Assembly (NCBI GenBank): GCA_012861695.1
Contig: JAAOOA010000380.1
Location: 53,501-117,500 of the forward strand
Reading direction: 5' to 3'
DNA length: 64,000 nt
Source of the DNA: Trematomus loennbergii
Taxonomy: Eukaryota > Chordata > Actinopteri > Perciformes > Nototheniidae
Shown here: one piece after another, positions 47,081-60,742 of the stretch
Position numbering within the stretch: the first letter of the stretch is position 1
How the letters are laid out: each line of letters begins with the position of its first letter
Notes under the pieces: model-generated
The model's input: only the letters and a program-made list of their open reading frames with translations
Databases searched by the model: none
What the model was told of the DNA's origin: nothing
Made by a program: the position numbers and the translations under genes

Positions 47081-49306
47081 TGTGTCTCACTCTGTGTCTC
47101 ACACTGTGTCTCGCTCTGTCTCACACTTAGTCTCACTCTGTGTCTCACTCTGTGTCTCACTATGTGTCTCACTCTGTCTTACACTTAGTCTCACTATGTG
47201 TCTCACTCTGTCTCACACTTAGTTTCACTTTGTGTCTCACTCTGTCTCACTGTGTCTCACACTTCGTCTCACTCTGTGTTTCACTGTGTCTCACTCTGTG
47301 TCTCATTGTGTCACACTATGTGTCTCACTGTCTCACTATGTGTCTCACTCTGTCTCACATTTTGTCTCACTCTGTGTCTCACACTGTCTCTGTGTCTCAT
47401 GCTGTGTTTCACTCTGTGTATCACTCTGTCTCACTGTGTCTCACTCTGTATCTCACACTTAGTCTCACTCTGTGTTTCACACTGTCTCAAACTTTGTCTC
47501 ACTATGGGTTTGACTCTGTCTCACACTTAGTATCACTCTATCTCACTATGTGTCTCACTGTGTCTTACTATGTCTCACTATGTGTCTCACTCTGTCTTAC
47601 ACTTAGTCTCACTCTGTGTCTCATTGTGTCACACTATGTGTCTCACTGTGTCTCACACTTTGTCTCACACTTTGTCTCACTCTGTCTCACTGTGTCTCAC
47701 TGTGTCTCACTATGTCTCACTATGTGTCTCACTCTGTCTTACACTTAGTCTCACTCTGTGTCTCATTGTGTCTCACTATGTGTCCCACTTAGTCTCACTC
47801 TGTGTCTTACTGTGTCTCACTATGTGTCTCACTCTCTCACTCTGTGTCTCACACTTCGTCTCACTCTGTGTTTCACTGTGTCTCACTATGTGTCTCACTC
47901 TGTCTTACTCTGTGTCTCACACTTAGTCTCACTCTGTATCTCACTATGTGTCTCACAATGTGTTTCACTGTGTCTCACTATATGTCTCACTGTGTCTCAT
48001 ACTGTGTCTCACACTTAGTCTCACTCTGTGTCTCACTATGTGTCTCACTCGTCTTACACTTAGTCTCACTCTGTGTCTCATTGTGTCACACTGTGTCTCA
48101 CACTTTGTCTCACTCTGTGTCTCACTCTGTGTCTCACTCTGTCTTACACTTAGTCTCACTATGTGTCTCACTCTGTCTCACACTTAGTTTCACTTTGTGT
48201 CTCACTCTGTCTCACTGTGTCTCACACTTCGTCTCACTCTGTGTTTCACTGTGTCTCACTATGTGTCTCACTCTGTGTCTCATTGTGTCACACTATGTGT
48301 CTCACTGTGTCTCACATTTTGTCTCACTCTGTGTCTCACACTGTCTCTGTGTCTCATGCTGTGTTTCACTCTGTGTATCACTCTGTGTCTCACTGTGTCT
48401 CACTCTGTATCTCACACTTAGTATCACTCTGTGTCTCACTCTGTGTTTCACACTGTCTCAAACTTTGTCTCACTATGGGTTTGACTCTGTCTCACACTTA
48501 GTATCACTCTGTGTCTCATTGTGTCACACTATGTGTCTCACTGTGTCTCACACTGTGTCTCACTCTGTGTCTCACACTTTGTCTCACACTTTGTCTCACA
48601 CTGTCTCACTATGTGTCTCACTGTGTCTTACTATGTCTCACTATGTGTCTCACTCTGTCTTACACTTAGTCTCACTCTGTGTCTCATTGTGTCACACTAT
48701 GTGTCTCACTGTGTCTCACACTGTGTCTCACTCTGTGTCTCACACTTTGTCTCACACTGTCTCACTATGTGTCTCACTGTGTCTCACTATGTGTCTCACT
48801 CTGTCTTACACTTAGTCTCACTATGTGTCTCACTGTGTCTCTCACTTTGTCTCACTCTGTCTCACGCTGTGTCTCACTCTGTGTTTCACTCTGTATCACA
48901 TTTAGTCTCACTCTGTGTCTCACACTGTTTCAAACTTTGTCTCACTATGTGTTTGACTCTGTCTCACACTTAGTATCACTCTGTGTCTCACACTGTGTCT
49001 CACTCTGTCTTACTCTGTGTCTCACACTTAGTCTCACTCTGTATCTCATCTGTGTCTCACACTGTCTCACTCTGTGACTCACACTGTGTCTCACTCTGTC
49101 TTACTCTGTGTCTCACACTTAGTCTCACTCTGTATCTCACTCTGTGTCTCACACTGTCTCACTCTGTGACTCACACTGTGTCTCACTCTGTGTCTCACAC
49201 TTTGTCTCACTCTTTGTCTCACTCTGTGTCTCACACTTAGTCTCACTCTGTCTCACTCTGTGTCTCACTCTGTCTCACACTGTGTCTCACTCTGTCTCAC
49301 ACTTAG
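47081..49306. repeat. TGTGTCTCACTC minisatellite, 2.2 kb
   Basis: Degenerate 8- to 12-bp units (TGTCTCAC, with CT, AT or TTA variants). Long Val-Ser-Leu-Cys frames are by-products. Some larger blocks of 300-1000 bp inside are themselves repeated (compare 47140-47530 with 48110-48500). It fills most of intron 3. Confidence 0.95.
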
Positions 49307-49760
49307 GCTCAGTTTACACAGAGACAAAAACAAAAACGAACAGAATTCCATATCAAAAAAGTCTTCCGTCCACAAGGAATCGGCTCAATAAACGTGTCCG
49401 TTCACACGAGACCGCTCGACCCGCTGGAGACACTGTAGTACATATGCCGGGCCTGTAAGTGGCGTTGTACTTCCGCCACAAAATACACCAAAAGCAGCGA
49501 AGAAGACCTCCCGAGCATGGTTGCCTGGTTGCCCTTCTGTTTATTCTCCGCGGTGGATTTAGCATCATGTAGTTCATGTAGTTCTTCATGTCTGACAGAG
49601 AGGGGAGGGAGAGCAGGGAAGGAGGGCAGCCCAGCTGTAAGCAGCACAATGCGAACGAGCGGAGCAAAACACATTTATTCTTTACTGTCGGGTCACTCAT
49701 TACAGGTTCAGCGAGCTGCATGAGATCCTGACGGGCTGTCAGGAGAGGGGGAGGAAAAGA
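49307..49760. repeat. Interspersed repeat, relative of 45941-46130
   Basis: Starts AGGCTCAGTTTACACAGAG after the minisatellite. Shares the CATATGCCGGG block. Non-coding. Confidence 0.55.
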
Positions 49761-49904
49761 GAGGCTCCGTTATTATTATATAGAGTCGTTATCAATTTGA
49801 TTTAAAGCTCAATAAATAACAAAGAAGACCTTTGACCGGGACTTTTCTCCTTTTGTCCGGAAGATTTAAACTTTAACGTACATGAAGACCGCCAAAAACA
49901 CTCT

Positions 49905-50330
49905 GCTTTGTATACTGCAGGGTAGCTTGTGAATTTACTCCAGGTGGAGCTAAAGTCTGATTTAACACTTGATTATATTTCACATCATTCATCCACATCT
50001 GTGAAGTAACTAAAGGTATAAAATACATGTAGTGGAGGAAAAGTACACCATGTACCTGAACTATAACTAAAGGTATTGAATCCCTATTGGTCTCCAGATT
50101 TACTGACGTCAATGGCCCAGGAAGAAAACAATGGAAAAGAGAAATGTCCAACGAGGTGTTCTGGGGCAGCATAGACAGGTCTTTTCTGTGTTAGAGTTTT
50201 ACTCGCTACAGGGTGTACTTTGAGGGTTTGTGACTCTGCAGACCGTTTACATGCAGAAGCTACATAACACAAGGGGACAGGTAAGAACCAGAAAAGCATA
50301 CGATGGGACCTTTAAGACCGAAATACTTAT
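49905..50330 (-). mobile_element. MITE fragments
   Basis: 49905-50075 is the inverse of 30880-31050. 50090-50325 ends with a GATGGGACCTTTAA motif like that of the 43748 MITE. Non-coding. Confidence 0.5.
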
Positions 50331-50839
50331 ATTTAAAAAACTGGAACTATAAAATGTTTGGCATATTTCTTTAATAAAGAACTTAAACTGTTATTTTATA
50401 ATCAGACGTGTTGGAATTAACTTTCTTTTGATCAACTAATCAGTGAATGGTACTATAGCACTACACAGTGCAGTGGAGATAATCTCATCTGTTGCTCTTC
50501 TACTTATTTTGGGATCAAACTTAATATTCTTGTCAGTATAGATTAAGTAATGACTATTTTTCAGATAAATAAATGAATTGTTTTCACATTTAAATGTCAG
50601 GAAATAGAAAAAATCTAATTTAAAAGTCTAAGAGGAAATATTCAACGTGCTTCTTTAATCTGAACAACACTAAACAGTATTTGATATTAAATTATATAAA
50701 ACTGAGAAGAAAGTCTTTATTTAACCAATTTCTCTGAAACACTGACTCTGTGTTCTCCTTCAGTGATGCTCACAGTACATCATAACTCCCTGTAGTGATA
50801 TCACTGTGAGTCAATAACCTCTAAAGTGTGTTTGTGCAG
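50331..50839 (+). other. Native end of intron 3
   Basis: AT-rich, no repeat ends, acceptor TTTGTGCAG at 50831-50839. Confidence 0.5.
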
Positions 50840-51138
50840 AGATCCCCTCAGTGTCTCTGCTCCAGAAGTCCCCCTCCTCTCCAGTCAGCTGCCACGCTAC
50901 AGGTTTCTACCCGGACAGAGCCCTCATGTTCTGGACCAGAGACGGAGAGGAGCTTCACGACAACGTGGACCACGGAGAGATCCTGCCCAACCACGACGGA
51001 TCCTTCCAGATGAGCGTGGACCTGGACGTCTCCTCATTCCCCGCTGAACACTGGGACAAGTACCGATGTGTGTTCCAGCTCTCTGGGGTGAGGACCACGT
51101 CATCGTACTGGACTCAGCTGTGATCAGGACCAACAGAG
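50840..51138 (+). pseudogene. MHC class I alpha3 (Ig C1) exon, 1-base deletion
   Basis: Reads EIPSVSLLQKSPSSPVSCHA then TGFYPDRALMFW to DKYRCVFQLSG. Both Ig cysteines and the GFYP and YRC motifs are present. After SGV the frame shifts by one missing base near 51090, giving TGA at 51121-51123. The +1 reading restores HVIVLDSAVIRTNR up to donor GTAAGA (51139). The length of 299 is one short of 300. The domain contacts beta2-microglobulin and the CD8 coreceptor in working chains. Confidence 0.9.
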
Positions 51139-51380
51139 GTAAGACTGCATCACAACGGCTCAACGGTTACTAACAATCAACAGACCCTGACAACATGTCA
51201 TAGTCTCTCTCTCCTGAAACATGGGTCTCAGGGGAGAGAGACTAAGAATGGTTCAAGACAAACCCAGCATGACACCACGAGGAGAAAGGGGCCCTTCAGG
51301 AGCCTCAGACCTGATGCCCATCCTGAAGAAGCTTCCTTCCTCCGTTCAGATTGAGACTTCCTGTTGTTTCTGCTCCTCAG

Positions 51381-51475
51381 GGAATCCCCTCCTCCTCTTC
51401 ATCATCGGTGCTGTAGTGGCTGCTCTCGCTCTCCTCATCGCTGGATTGGATTCCTGGTTTACAGGAAGAGGAACG
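51381..51475 (+). pseudogene. MHC class I transmembrane exon, 1-base deletion
   Basis: Near-identical duplicate of 122-220. One CTC codon is absent, which is harmless. In addition a G is missing from the GGG after the Ala codon near 51443, so the stop-transfer LVYRKR becomes SWFTGRG. The exon is 95 bases, and 96 would keep phase. With the shift, the tail ends early at TGA 51729-51731. Confidence 0.9.
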
Positions 51476-51680
51476 GTGAGAGACCAATCAGAAACCTTGT
51501 CTCATGAGTTCTCAGGGTTGTTAATGTAAGGCTTTGAGGTAGCAGATCAAACTCAGAGCTCAGTGTAATGTGGATATGGAAAGCACTTGGTGTGTTTTCT
51601 ACAGGGATAATCAGTGTGGTCTAGTTCCTTGTTGTGTACGGGGCGGTGGATTGAAACACTTTCTCTGCTTTTCCTTTCAG

Positions 51681-51748
51681 CCAAAAACACTCCCTCTCCT
51701 GCCTCCAGCTCTGAGCTCACTGAGAGACTGAACCAGCCATCTCAGTGA
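51681..51748 (+). CDS. MHC class I cytoplasmic tail exon
   Basis: In the family frame it encodes a 21-residue tail ending LNQPSQ with TGA at 51746-51748. It lacks one Asn codon compared with 426-496. The acceptor is TTTCAG at 51675-51680. It is read in the wrong frame if the transmembrane shift is real. Confidence 0.82.
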
Positions 51749-51774
51749 GGTGCTTCACATCAACTCTCCACCTG

Positions 51775-52236
51775 TTGTTACAGAGCTGCCCTGTCCTCTC
51801 CACCTGCAGCTGGACAGTCAACGGAGCTCCTTCTCCAACAGACTGCTGCAGCTCCCCTGTCACAAGGACAGATACAGGAAAACATTCCTGCCACTGCAAT
51901 AACTCTGTACAACAAATCACCTCTGGCTGGAAGAGAACTCTCTGCTCCATAGCTTCTCTTGGAATAAAACCACGTTGTACATTTTACTCTATAATCTGTT
52001 CAATATTTATACTCCATATTCCATATATTTTGAATATATATATATATATATATAATATATATATAATATCTGCATGTATATTTTCTATTTCGACATGTAT
52101 ATTTTATATTTATATTTTATATTTTATTTTATTTTTCTTTCTATTCTTGTATATTTTGTAGTTTTGTTTTATTGTAACATGCCTTTTATGCTGCTGTAAC
52201 AACAACAATTTCCCAATTTGGGATCAATAAAGTACG

Positions 52237-52274
<38 letters not shown>

Positions 52275-52276
52275 AG

Positions 52277-52322
<46 letters not shown>
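51775..52322 (+). mobile_element. LINE 3' end with (ATCT)n tail
   Basis: Coding remnant reads CHKDRYRKTFLP near 51860-51890, the usual C-terminus of fish Rex-like RT proteins. The 3' UTR ends GATCAATAAAGTACG followed by the ATCT run 52238-52322. It lies directly in the MHC 3' UTR and is absent from the upstream copy. Confidence 0.72.
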
Positions 52323-52323
<1 letters not shown>

Positions 52324-52470
52324 ATTAGGGCTGTTGAAATGAATCGTTTCTACGATGCATTGCTATGCGGACGTGGACGATTCTGCATCGATGCAGTGAC
52401 AGAGCATAATCGATTATAGCGTAGTGACGTTGCTTCCGGATTTTCCGTTACCTCACGGCAGAGTTTTTCT
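52323..52470. mobile_element. hAT-like terminal fragment (relative of 546-690)
   Basis: TTAGGGCTGTTGAAATGAATC followed by about 140 bp matching the upstream copy, then divergence. Confidence 0.6.
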
Positions 52471-53369
52471 CTTTTTTATCATTTTTAAGATTTTTGTACT
52501 TAAAAATGTACAAAGACCTTAAAAATGAACTAATTTACTTTATACCTGCACTCAAATATCGTTCTTTTAAATCTGCTTTATTATTTATTCTGAAAATGTA
52601 GTTACTTTTTAGATGATATTAAGAAAACACCATATACAGTATATTACAATACGATACCATTTGACAGTATAAGTTATTAACATGACCCTAACATTGAATT
52701 AAGCATTGAAACAAGCTGCAACGTGAAAGTTATGAACACATTACTGCATTAATAATGAAAATCCATTAATATAATATATAGAGTATGGTCTCTGCTAAAC
52801 ACACAACGTCTAAGTCATCTATTGACACTGTATTAATCACAATCTAAATGCCACGTCACCAAGAAGCCAAGAGGAAGACCTCTGATTGATTGATCTCTCA
52901 CTTCCTTCTATTCTCAAGACCAGTGGGTTTTTATATGTACAAAAGTGGTAAACATGATCTTAAAATATATTTTAAGATGTCTTTTTTTTAGCATTTTTTG
53001 TAATTATTATTTTAATACTCTCTGCTGACACTAGGTGGGGCTGTGCCCACCTGCCCTAATGACCAGTCGCCACTGCTCAAGACATAATGTGATCATAAAG
53101 TATCAGAGCCTTGCTTTAATCAATGCTGTCAATCCCAAATAAACCAACATGAGGAATCATCTCACTCAGGTTTCACGACCAGGCAATGAGTGTGTGATCA
53201 AAGTATCTCCTGTTAGTAGGTGTTCTGTTGAGTGGTTTATCTGGTCATGTGATCTGTTATGAAAGAATGTTATTTGGATTGTTAGAAACCAGTCAATACT
53301 TCCTTTAGTTACCTTTTCATATTGATCACCTTTATTTACCTCCTCTTTCATATTGATCACCAGAATATC
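52471..53369. other. AT-rich intergenic stretch
   Basis: No gene or convincing element ends seen. Confidence 0.35.
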
Positions 53370-53562
53370 TGGAGGCTGTGGCTCAGTGGATAGTGTGCTG
53401 GACTTCAAATCCGGGGATAGCAAGTTCGAGTCCCACTGCTGTCGTTGTGCCCTGGATAAGACACGTCACCCCAAATTGCTCCTGTGGGGATTGTCCACAG
53501 TACTGAATGTATGTGAGTCGCTTTGGATAAAAGCGTCTCACAAATGACATGTAATGTAAAAA
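53370..53562 (+). mobile_element. tRNA-derived SINE (V-SINE-like)
   Basis: The head has A-box TGGCTCAGTGG (53381-53391) and B-box AGTTCGAGTCC (about 53423-53433), as in a tRNA promoter for RNA polymerase III. The tail has GGATAAAAGCGTCTCACAAA and ATGACATGTAATGTAA, the 3' end shared with V-SINEs. No tRNA fold or anticodon arm is required, so this is a SINE rather than a tRNA gene. Confidence 0.85.
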
Positions 53563-54274
<712 letters not shown>

Positions 54275-54310
54275 GATCATCCGGGCACTGCAGGCTGTCG
54301 AGCGCTTTTA

Positions 54311-55014
54311 GGCCCAATCCCAAACCGCCCCCTACACCCTACCCCTACACACTACCCCTCCGTTTGCGCGTTCGCGCGGAGGGTCCGCCACATTAAGTGC
54401 TGTTCCAAACCAACGAGTGTGGAGGGGGAGTGGGCTATCAAGCCCTCAAACAGCGAGTCTGCATCGGTGCTGACTTGAGACTGGTCTCTACCTGACCGGA
54501 GTCACGCTGTGTGTGTCCGTCAGGAAACACGCTGTTTACAAACAGTTCCAGCAAACATCCACTGATAAATTGCGATGTTAACAACCTCATGATAACCTCA
54601 TATTTTTTTAACTTAGGATCATACCTGTGTTTAGTCTAGAAAAGGTAAATGTGTGCATTTTATTATAAAGTTGTGTATATTACAGACTGTTGCAAAAACT
54701 AAGAAGCTTATAAACATCAGGTTTAAAACTAAAAGAGCTTTACAAAAAAGTAACACAATGAAAGATGTTTGGAGTTTTATTTGAGTTCTTAATTTACATT
54801 TTTTGTCTAAGAGATGCTGATTTGAAACCGTTGTTACATACAGTTACGGCATTTCTGTTTCTGCGGGAGAGAGGGGAGTTTGTCCCAAAGCTTGCCGCTG
54901 TATTTACTCCTCCATCTGACAGGAGGGAGCCTCGTTGAGCTGCGAGTGTGGCTACAGACGGAGTTCACTCCGCCACGGAGGGGTAGGGTCGAGGGAGTGG
55001 TTTGGGATTGGGCC
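54311..55014. mobile_element. Harbinger-like MITE H3
   Basis: Ends GGCCCAATCCCAAACC and GGTTTGGGATTGGGCC, a perfect 16-bp inverted repeat, with TTA on both sides (54308-54310, 55015-55017). 704 bp, no transposase. Confidence 0.88.
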
Positions 55015-55017
55015 TTA

Positions 55018-55885
<868 letters not shown>

Positions 55886-56269
55886 CTGCAGACACACCCT
55901 GTAATAACGCAGCTGTGACACACAATCCAGTCACAGTGTGTGTGTGTTTGTTTGGGATAATTTCAGGTTTGCAGTGATTACAGTCTCCTCTTTAATTAAA
56001 ACAACAAAAAACAATTGTTGTTGTTCCCCGTCAACACAGATGAGATGCAGTTTGTATTTATTTGTATATATTTAAATGTTAACTCACGACAGATAAACTG
56101 TATCCTATAGGGTTTGCTGGCCGTGATTTAATAACAGTTTCCATTACACAGTTGTTCCACCAGGGGCGTAATTCATAGATTTCTACACTAAAATACACAC
56201 TAATTATAATCCCTTTATTATTATTATATATAATTGTCCTCCATATCATGTTATATGTTATACACACCT

Positions 56270-56475
56270 ACTATCTCTCTGCCTTCACACACACACTTTC
56301 TCTCTCTCTCCTCTCTCTTCTCTCTCTCTATCTCTCTCTCTCTCTCACACACACACACGTTCTGCCTCTCTCTCCCTTTCACACACTCTCACACACACTT
56401 ACTACCTTTATCTCTCTAACACACTCTCTCTCCTTTTTTACACACACACTTTCTCTCTCTCTCACGCACACGCAC
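56270..56475. repeat. (CT)/(CA) mixed microsatellite
   Basis: CTCTCT and CACACA blocks alternate. Ser/Leu-rich frames are artefacts. Confidence 0.9.
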
Positions 56476-56560
56476 AGATTTAATCCAATAAGCTTTTATT
56501 GTCATGACCACATTATCCTGAACTTTGATGTAAACCCCCCCCCCCTCCCCCTCTCCCATC

Positions 56561-56594
56561 ACCCAATGAGGCGCCGGTCCGTCGCTATAGCAAC
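56561..56594 (+). promoter_or_regulatory. RFX-type X-box with nearby CCAAT
   Basis: GTCGCTATAGCAAC (56581-56594) fits the RFX palindrome GTNRCC-N-RGYAAC with one mismatch. ACCCAATGAG just upstream holds a CCAAT. The surroundings are CpG-rich. It lies 140 bp before a candidate first coding exon. Confidence 0.5.
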
Positions 56595-56733
56595 CTGTTG
56601 CACGGGCGACGAGACAGCAGCCAGCAGCATCTCCTCGAAGAGAGTCGGAGGCAGAGTGGCGAGCGAGCGAGAGGACAACACACACCTAGAGACACACACA
56701 CACACACACACAGAAACACACTAACACGAACTG

Positions 56734-56817
56734 ATGAAGATGATGGTGAGGAGAAGAGTTGTTCTCCTGAGGAAGAGTCGCCTCAGCGCCGGCCGTGAAA
56801 AACGCCGCCACCGCAGG
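56734..56817 (+). CDS. Candidate first exon of an unidentified gene
   Basis: ATG 56734 starts 28 codons ending exactly at a strong donor (CAGG, then GTGAGT at 56818). The peptide is very basic: MKMMVRRRVVLLRKSRLS then AGREKRRHRR. A CpG-rich leader with a possible X-box is upstream, and the rest of the window would be its first intron. I do not recognise the protein. Chance is possible: only one short exon supports it, and a (CA) run interrupts the presumed 5' UTR. Confidence 0.35.
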
Positions 56818-56830
56818 GTGAGTCCAACTT

Positions 56831-56832
<2 letters not shown>

Positions 56833-56882
<50 letters not shown>
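56833..56882. repeat. (GT)n microsatellite
   Basis: About 48 bp right after the candidate exon donor. Confidence 0.95.
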
Positions 56883-56883
<1 letters not shown>

Positions 56884-57169
56884 TGGCGTATGGAGCCGGT
56901 CACACGCAGGAAACTGTCCTGTTTTACTCTCTGCATGGAGAACAGAGTACATGTTGATCACGTGTTTTCTACATGTAGATATTAACTGTTCTCTAACATG
57001 TTAATAATCATACATGTAGATGTGTTAACATGTGAGAGAACACGTCTCTGATGATCTGAAGCCTTCAGAGAGAAGTGATGTTCGTCTGGTTCTGGTCTAA
57101 ATATCTCTGCTGATGTTAAACGGAGCTGCTGGGAATCAGAAACATCAGAAAGTGTTTTCTTACGTATCC

Positions 57170-57620
57170 GATCATCTGTACTGTCATTTATCGTGTCTTA
57201 TTGTAACATATCGTATACAAATAAACGTATATTGTATCGTAATGTATCCTATCGTATGGAAATGCATTGGATCATATTGCGCCATAATATAACGTATCAT
57301 ATCTTATCGTAATGTATCGTTTCGTAAAATATAACGTATCATATAGTAATATAACGTATCATATCTTATCGTAATGTATCGTTTCGTAATTAACGTATCA
57401 TATCAATTCGTAATGTATCGTAATGTATAGTGACGTAATGTATCGTAATATACTTATCATATCGTATCGTAATGTGTCGTAATGTATAGTGACGTAATGT
57501 ATCGTATCATATCGTATCGTAATCTATCGTTTCGTAATGGGTCGTATCATAATGTATCCTACCGTTTTTTATGTATCGTAATATAACGTATATCGTAATG
57601 TATCGTATCTTAAAGGGACT
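57170..57620. repeat. Degenerate TATCGTAATG minisatellite
   Basis: About 40 copies of a 9- to 11-bp unit with many variants (cue: GTAATGTATCGTA). Non-coding. Confidence 0.85.
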
Positions 57621-58092
57621 ATAAACCATGACAAGGACACAAAGAAAACCTTTAGAAAGTGATTCACAAATGATAATAGAGATTACATTTGAAGAAGCTT
57701 TATCGGCATGTTGACGTCGCAGACGAGTACGCCAAACTATTTGTTCAAGCAATACAGAAACAAACTAAAATGATCACAATGGAAGAGTGTGGCGATTAAT
57801 CTGAAGACGTCCTGAGACCAGACCGAAGAGAATAAAAAGAGACGATGTCAGAATATTCATATCCACTCATTTGAACTGTGTTTATATTTAGAAATATATA
57901 TATATATATATATAGATCCAGAGGACCGGAGGATGGAAATAACTCTAAATAAAAGCTATTTTTATATTGACTTGATATAATGTGAATCAGTTTCTATCAA
58001 ATACTTTCCTCCAGTGATCCTTTGCTCTGTCAATAATACAAACAAAGATCATCATCATCATCATTCACAAACACACTGAAACACACTTTTAG
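57621..58092. other. Non-coding stretch
   Basis: AT run at 57893-57914; no gene. Confidence 0.35.
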
Positions 58093-58990
58093 TAGTAGAA
58101 CCTTTATTTAGCCAGGAAAATCAATTAAGAACAAATTCTTATTTACAATGATGACCTGACAGGAGGCAAAAGGCTTCCTGAGGGGATGGGGTTTGGGAGG
58201 AAGATAATAAAGACAGACACTACAGAGCCCAGGAGACAACACAAGGACACAGAGCAGAGAGGACAGGCCTAGCACATATAACTTCTCTAAAACAACACTG
58301 CTGTGGTTCAATCAGTCATTAAAATAATATAGAACATTCATCCATTCATTCATTCATTCATCATCATCCATTAATTCCTTCATGGCAATGCACACTGTAG
58401 AAGAGGTCAAGACATTGTAGTGAGCATCAGGCAAAGCAGCTGCATGTGGGTACCAGGGTGTTTGTAATAGTGTCCCTGAAGGTGCGGGGGAGATAAAGGT
58501 CTCCATCTTAAGGTGTTTGTATGATATTCCAGCTATCAGCTGCTGCAAACTGAAAGGCGGAGCGGCCAAAGGATGTATGGGCTTTGGGGATCTTTAGCAG
58601 GATGTTTGTAGCTGACTGGGTGTTGTGCGTCGGGGGTGGGCGGAGTTGCAGTAATTGTGTGAGGTAGAAGGGGGTGAGTGTTTTATAAACAAGCATCAGC
58701 CAGTGGATGTTGCGCCTGGTCTCAAGAGAGGGCCAGTTAGCCAGAGAGTACAGGTCACAGTGATGTGTCCTGTAGGGGGCATTGGTGGCGAAGTGGATGG
58801 CGGAGTGATACAGAACGTCTAAATGATCGAGAGCTCCTTTACACGCCGAGCGGTAGATGGTATCGCCGTAGTCGAACAGAGGAAGGACAGTCATCTGGAC
58901 CAGAGAGAGTTTAGCAGATGAAGTGAATGAGGAGCGATTCCTATATAGAAAGCTGAGTCTAGCTTTAACCTTTAAACAGAATAACATGTT
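58093..58990 (-). mobile_element. LINE ORF2 C-terminal fragment
   Basis: Minus-strand frame 58508-58987 reads LVQMTVLPLFDYGDTIYRSA to RRNIHWLMLVYKTL and AFQFAAADSWN, the C-terminal segment of a fish LINE ORF2. The 3' end cue is CCTTTATTTAGCCAGGAAAA at about 58103. The RT core is missing (5' truncation near 58990). Confidence 0.78.
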
Positions 58991-59293
58991 GAGTTAGTTT
59001 GAACTCCTCCTGAGGACTTTCCTTTATAATTAAGAAACGTAAAAGAGTAACTGAACTACATGTGTTATGATATAATAACTTCTGCAGATAATAAATGATT
59101 GATCACTAACTGTGATATGGTTTTTAGCGGACTTGACAATGTGTTAGAACAGTTTTTTTGGTGTACTTTATCGGTCTTCTCAGTATGTATTCTCTGTTTT
59201 ACCGTCAGAGAATATCTTTCATTCCTTGAAATGCGGCTCAAAAATACAATGCATTATTATTATTCACAGTAATACACTTAAAGATCCTAGATG

Positions 59294-59760
59294 TGGGGGA
59301 AACGTCTGAAGCAATTGGAAACAGGACTCAGAGAGACACGATGGAGAGCTGGAGCTTTGATGGCAAACACTGACGGTTTATTTGGAGCTTCGGCCGGAGA
59401 ATTGACAAGACATGTCACGAGCCATGAGTTGACCACACGGATGAGATGCCACAATCAATTCTGAAGAACTCTTTCTGTAGCTCGAGGTTTTAACTAGTTC
59501 GGAGTGTAATAATCAACATTCTTCATCGGTGAGACTAAAGCAATATGGACCCTGAATCTAACTAGAGCTCTCGTCCATAGAAAAGAATGTGCGCCAGGCA
59601 ACCTTCGTCCCTGAACAGTAAACTACCTCATGGCGGCTTGTGCTCGGTCATAGACTGGCAACAACAATGCGCCCAAGCTGCCCCTCCTTAAGAGAGATAG
59701 CAGCAGAACCCCAGGCCGTAGACCTATGCCGTGGGAAAGGAGACAGTGAGAGGAGAAAAT
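59294..59760 (+). repeat. Unclassified interspersed repeat, copy B
   Basis: Inverted relative of 36894-37140, and shares ACAACAATGCGCCCAAGCTG with 8041-8075. No coding frame seen. Confidence 0.45.
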
Positions 59761-60079
59761 GATGAACTGTGTCGAAGGTTGAATACCTAAGCAAATTATT
59801 CCCTAACACTAGACGTTTGCTTAACTAATGTTAAAGTGATCCAGTTAGAGTTCTGTGTTTGTTAACCACTGCTAACCGGAGCTGATGTAATTATTCAGTG
59901 TACCATTTAATTCAATACTTTCAATATCCCTAAATATATTTAAATATAAAGAGAATAGTCTCGTTTGTCCAGAAGCCGACAACTGGTCCACGTCCATCAG
60001 TAAAGACTAGAGAACTGAGAACTTCCACACGTTCAATATAAATACCATCATTACACACTCTGCTATACAACATGTGCAA

Positions 60080-60352
60080 TATTATTATTATTATTAATAA
60101 TGTTCTATAATAACGTGCAATTAAGTATCTGCTACTACGGTTTTTTGCACTGCTCGTCACTGTAAAGTATTTTACATTAATGATGTGACCGTCTGTGTTT
60201 CCTGTAGATATTGAATTGCTCTCTTTACTGCACTGTTAGTACAGTTTGATTATCATGCTGCTGAGTTTGTTGTGTTTTTGTAACTCTGGAACAACAATTT
60301 CCTTGGGGATAAATAAAGTCCTCTCTTATCTTAACTTATCTTATCTTATCTC
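60080..60352 (+). mobile_element. LINE 3' tail
   Basis: Ends GGGGATAAATAAAGTCC followed by TTATCTTAACTTATCTTATC repeats, the same kind of tail as at 52150-52322. Confidence 0.6.
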
Positions 60353-60552
60353 TCACCAGAGGAGTCTTCTTCTTCTGTGGTGGTTGAATTGAAACCCAGT
60401 GTAATTCGGTCGTACCTGCAGAGATTACTTATTGACGAGCTGTCAGATATCGCCGTGGCAACATCACTTCCCTTGTTAGGAGCCGCGGGTCGGCGTCTCA
60501 AATCAATGCGTTTCACTGTCGGTCCGCAGTAATGAATGTGATTTACATTTAA

Positions 60553-60556
<4 letters not shown>

Positions 60557-60639
<83 letters not shown>

Positions 60640-60648
60640 ACACACACA

Positions 60649-60740
<92 letters not shown>
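60557..60740. repeat. (CA)n microsatellite
   Basis: About 184 bp with three interruptions. Confidence 0.97.

Positions 60741-60742
<2 letters not shown>

Noticed and set aside
47081..49240. Cys/Ser/Leu-rich frames
   Set aside because: By-products of the TGTCTCAC minisatellite.
53370..53450. tRNA gene
   Set aside because: A and B boxes are present but the sequence continues into a SINE body and tail.
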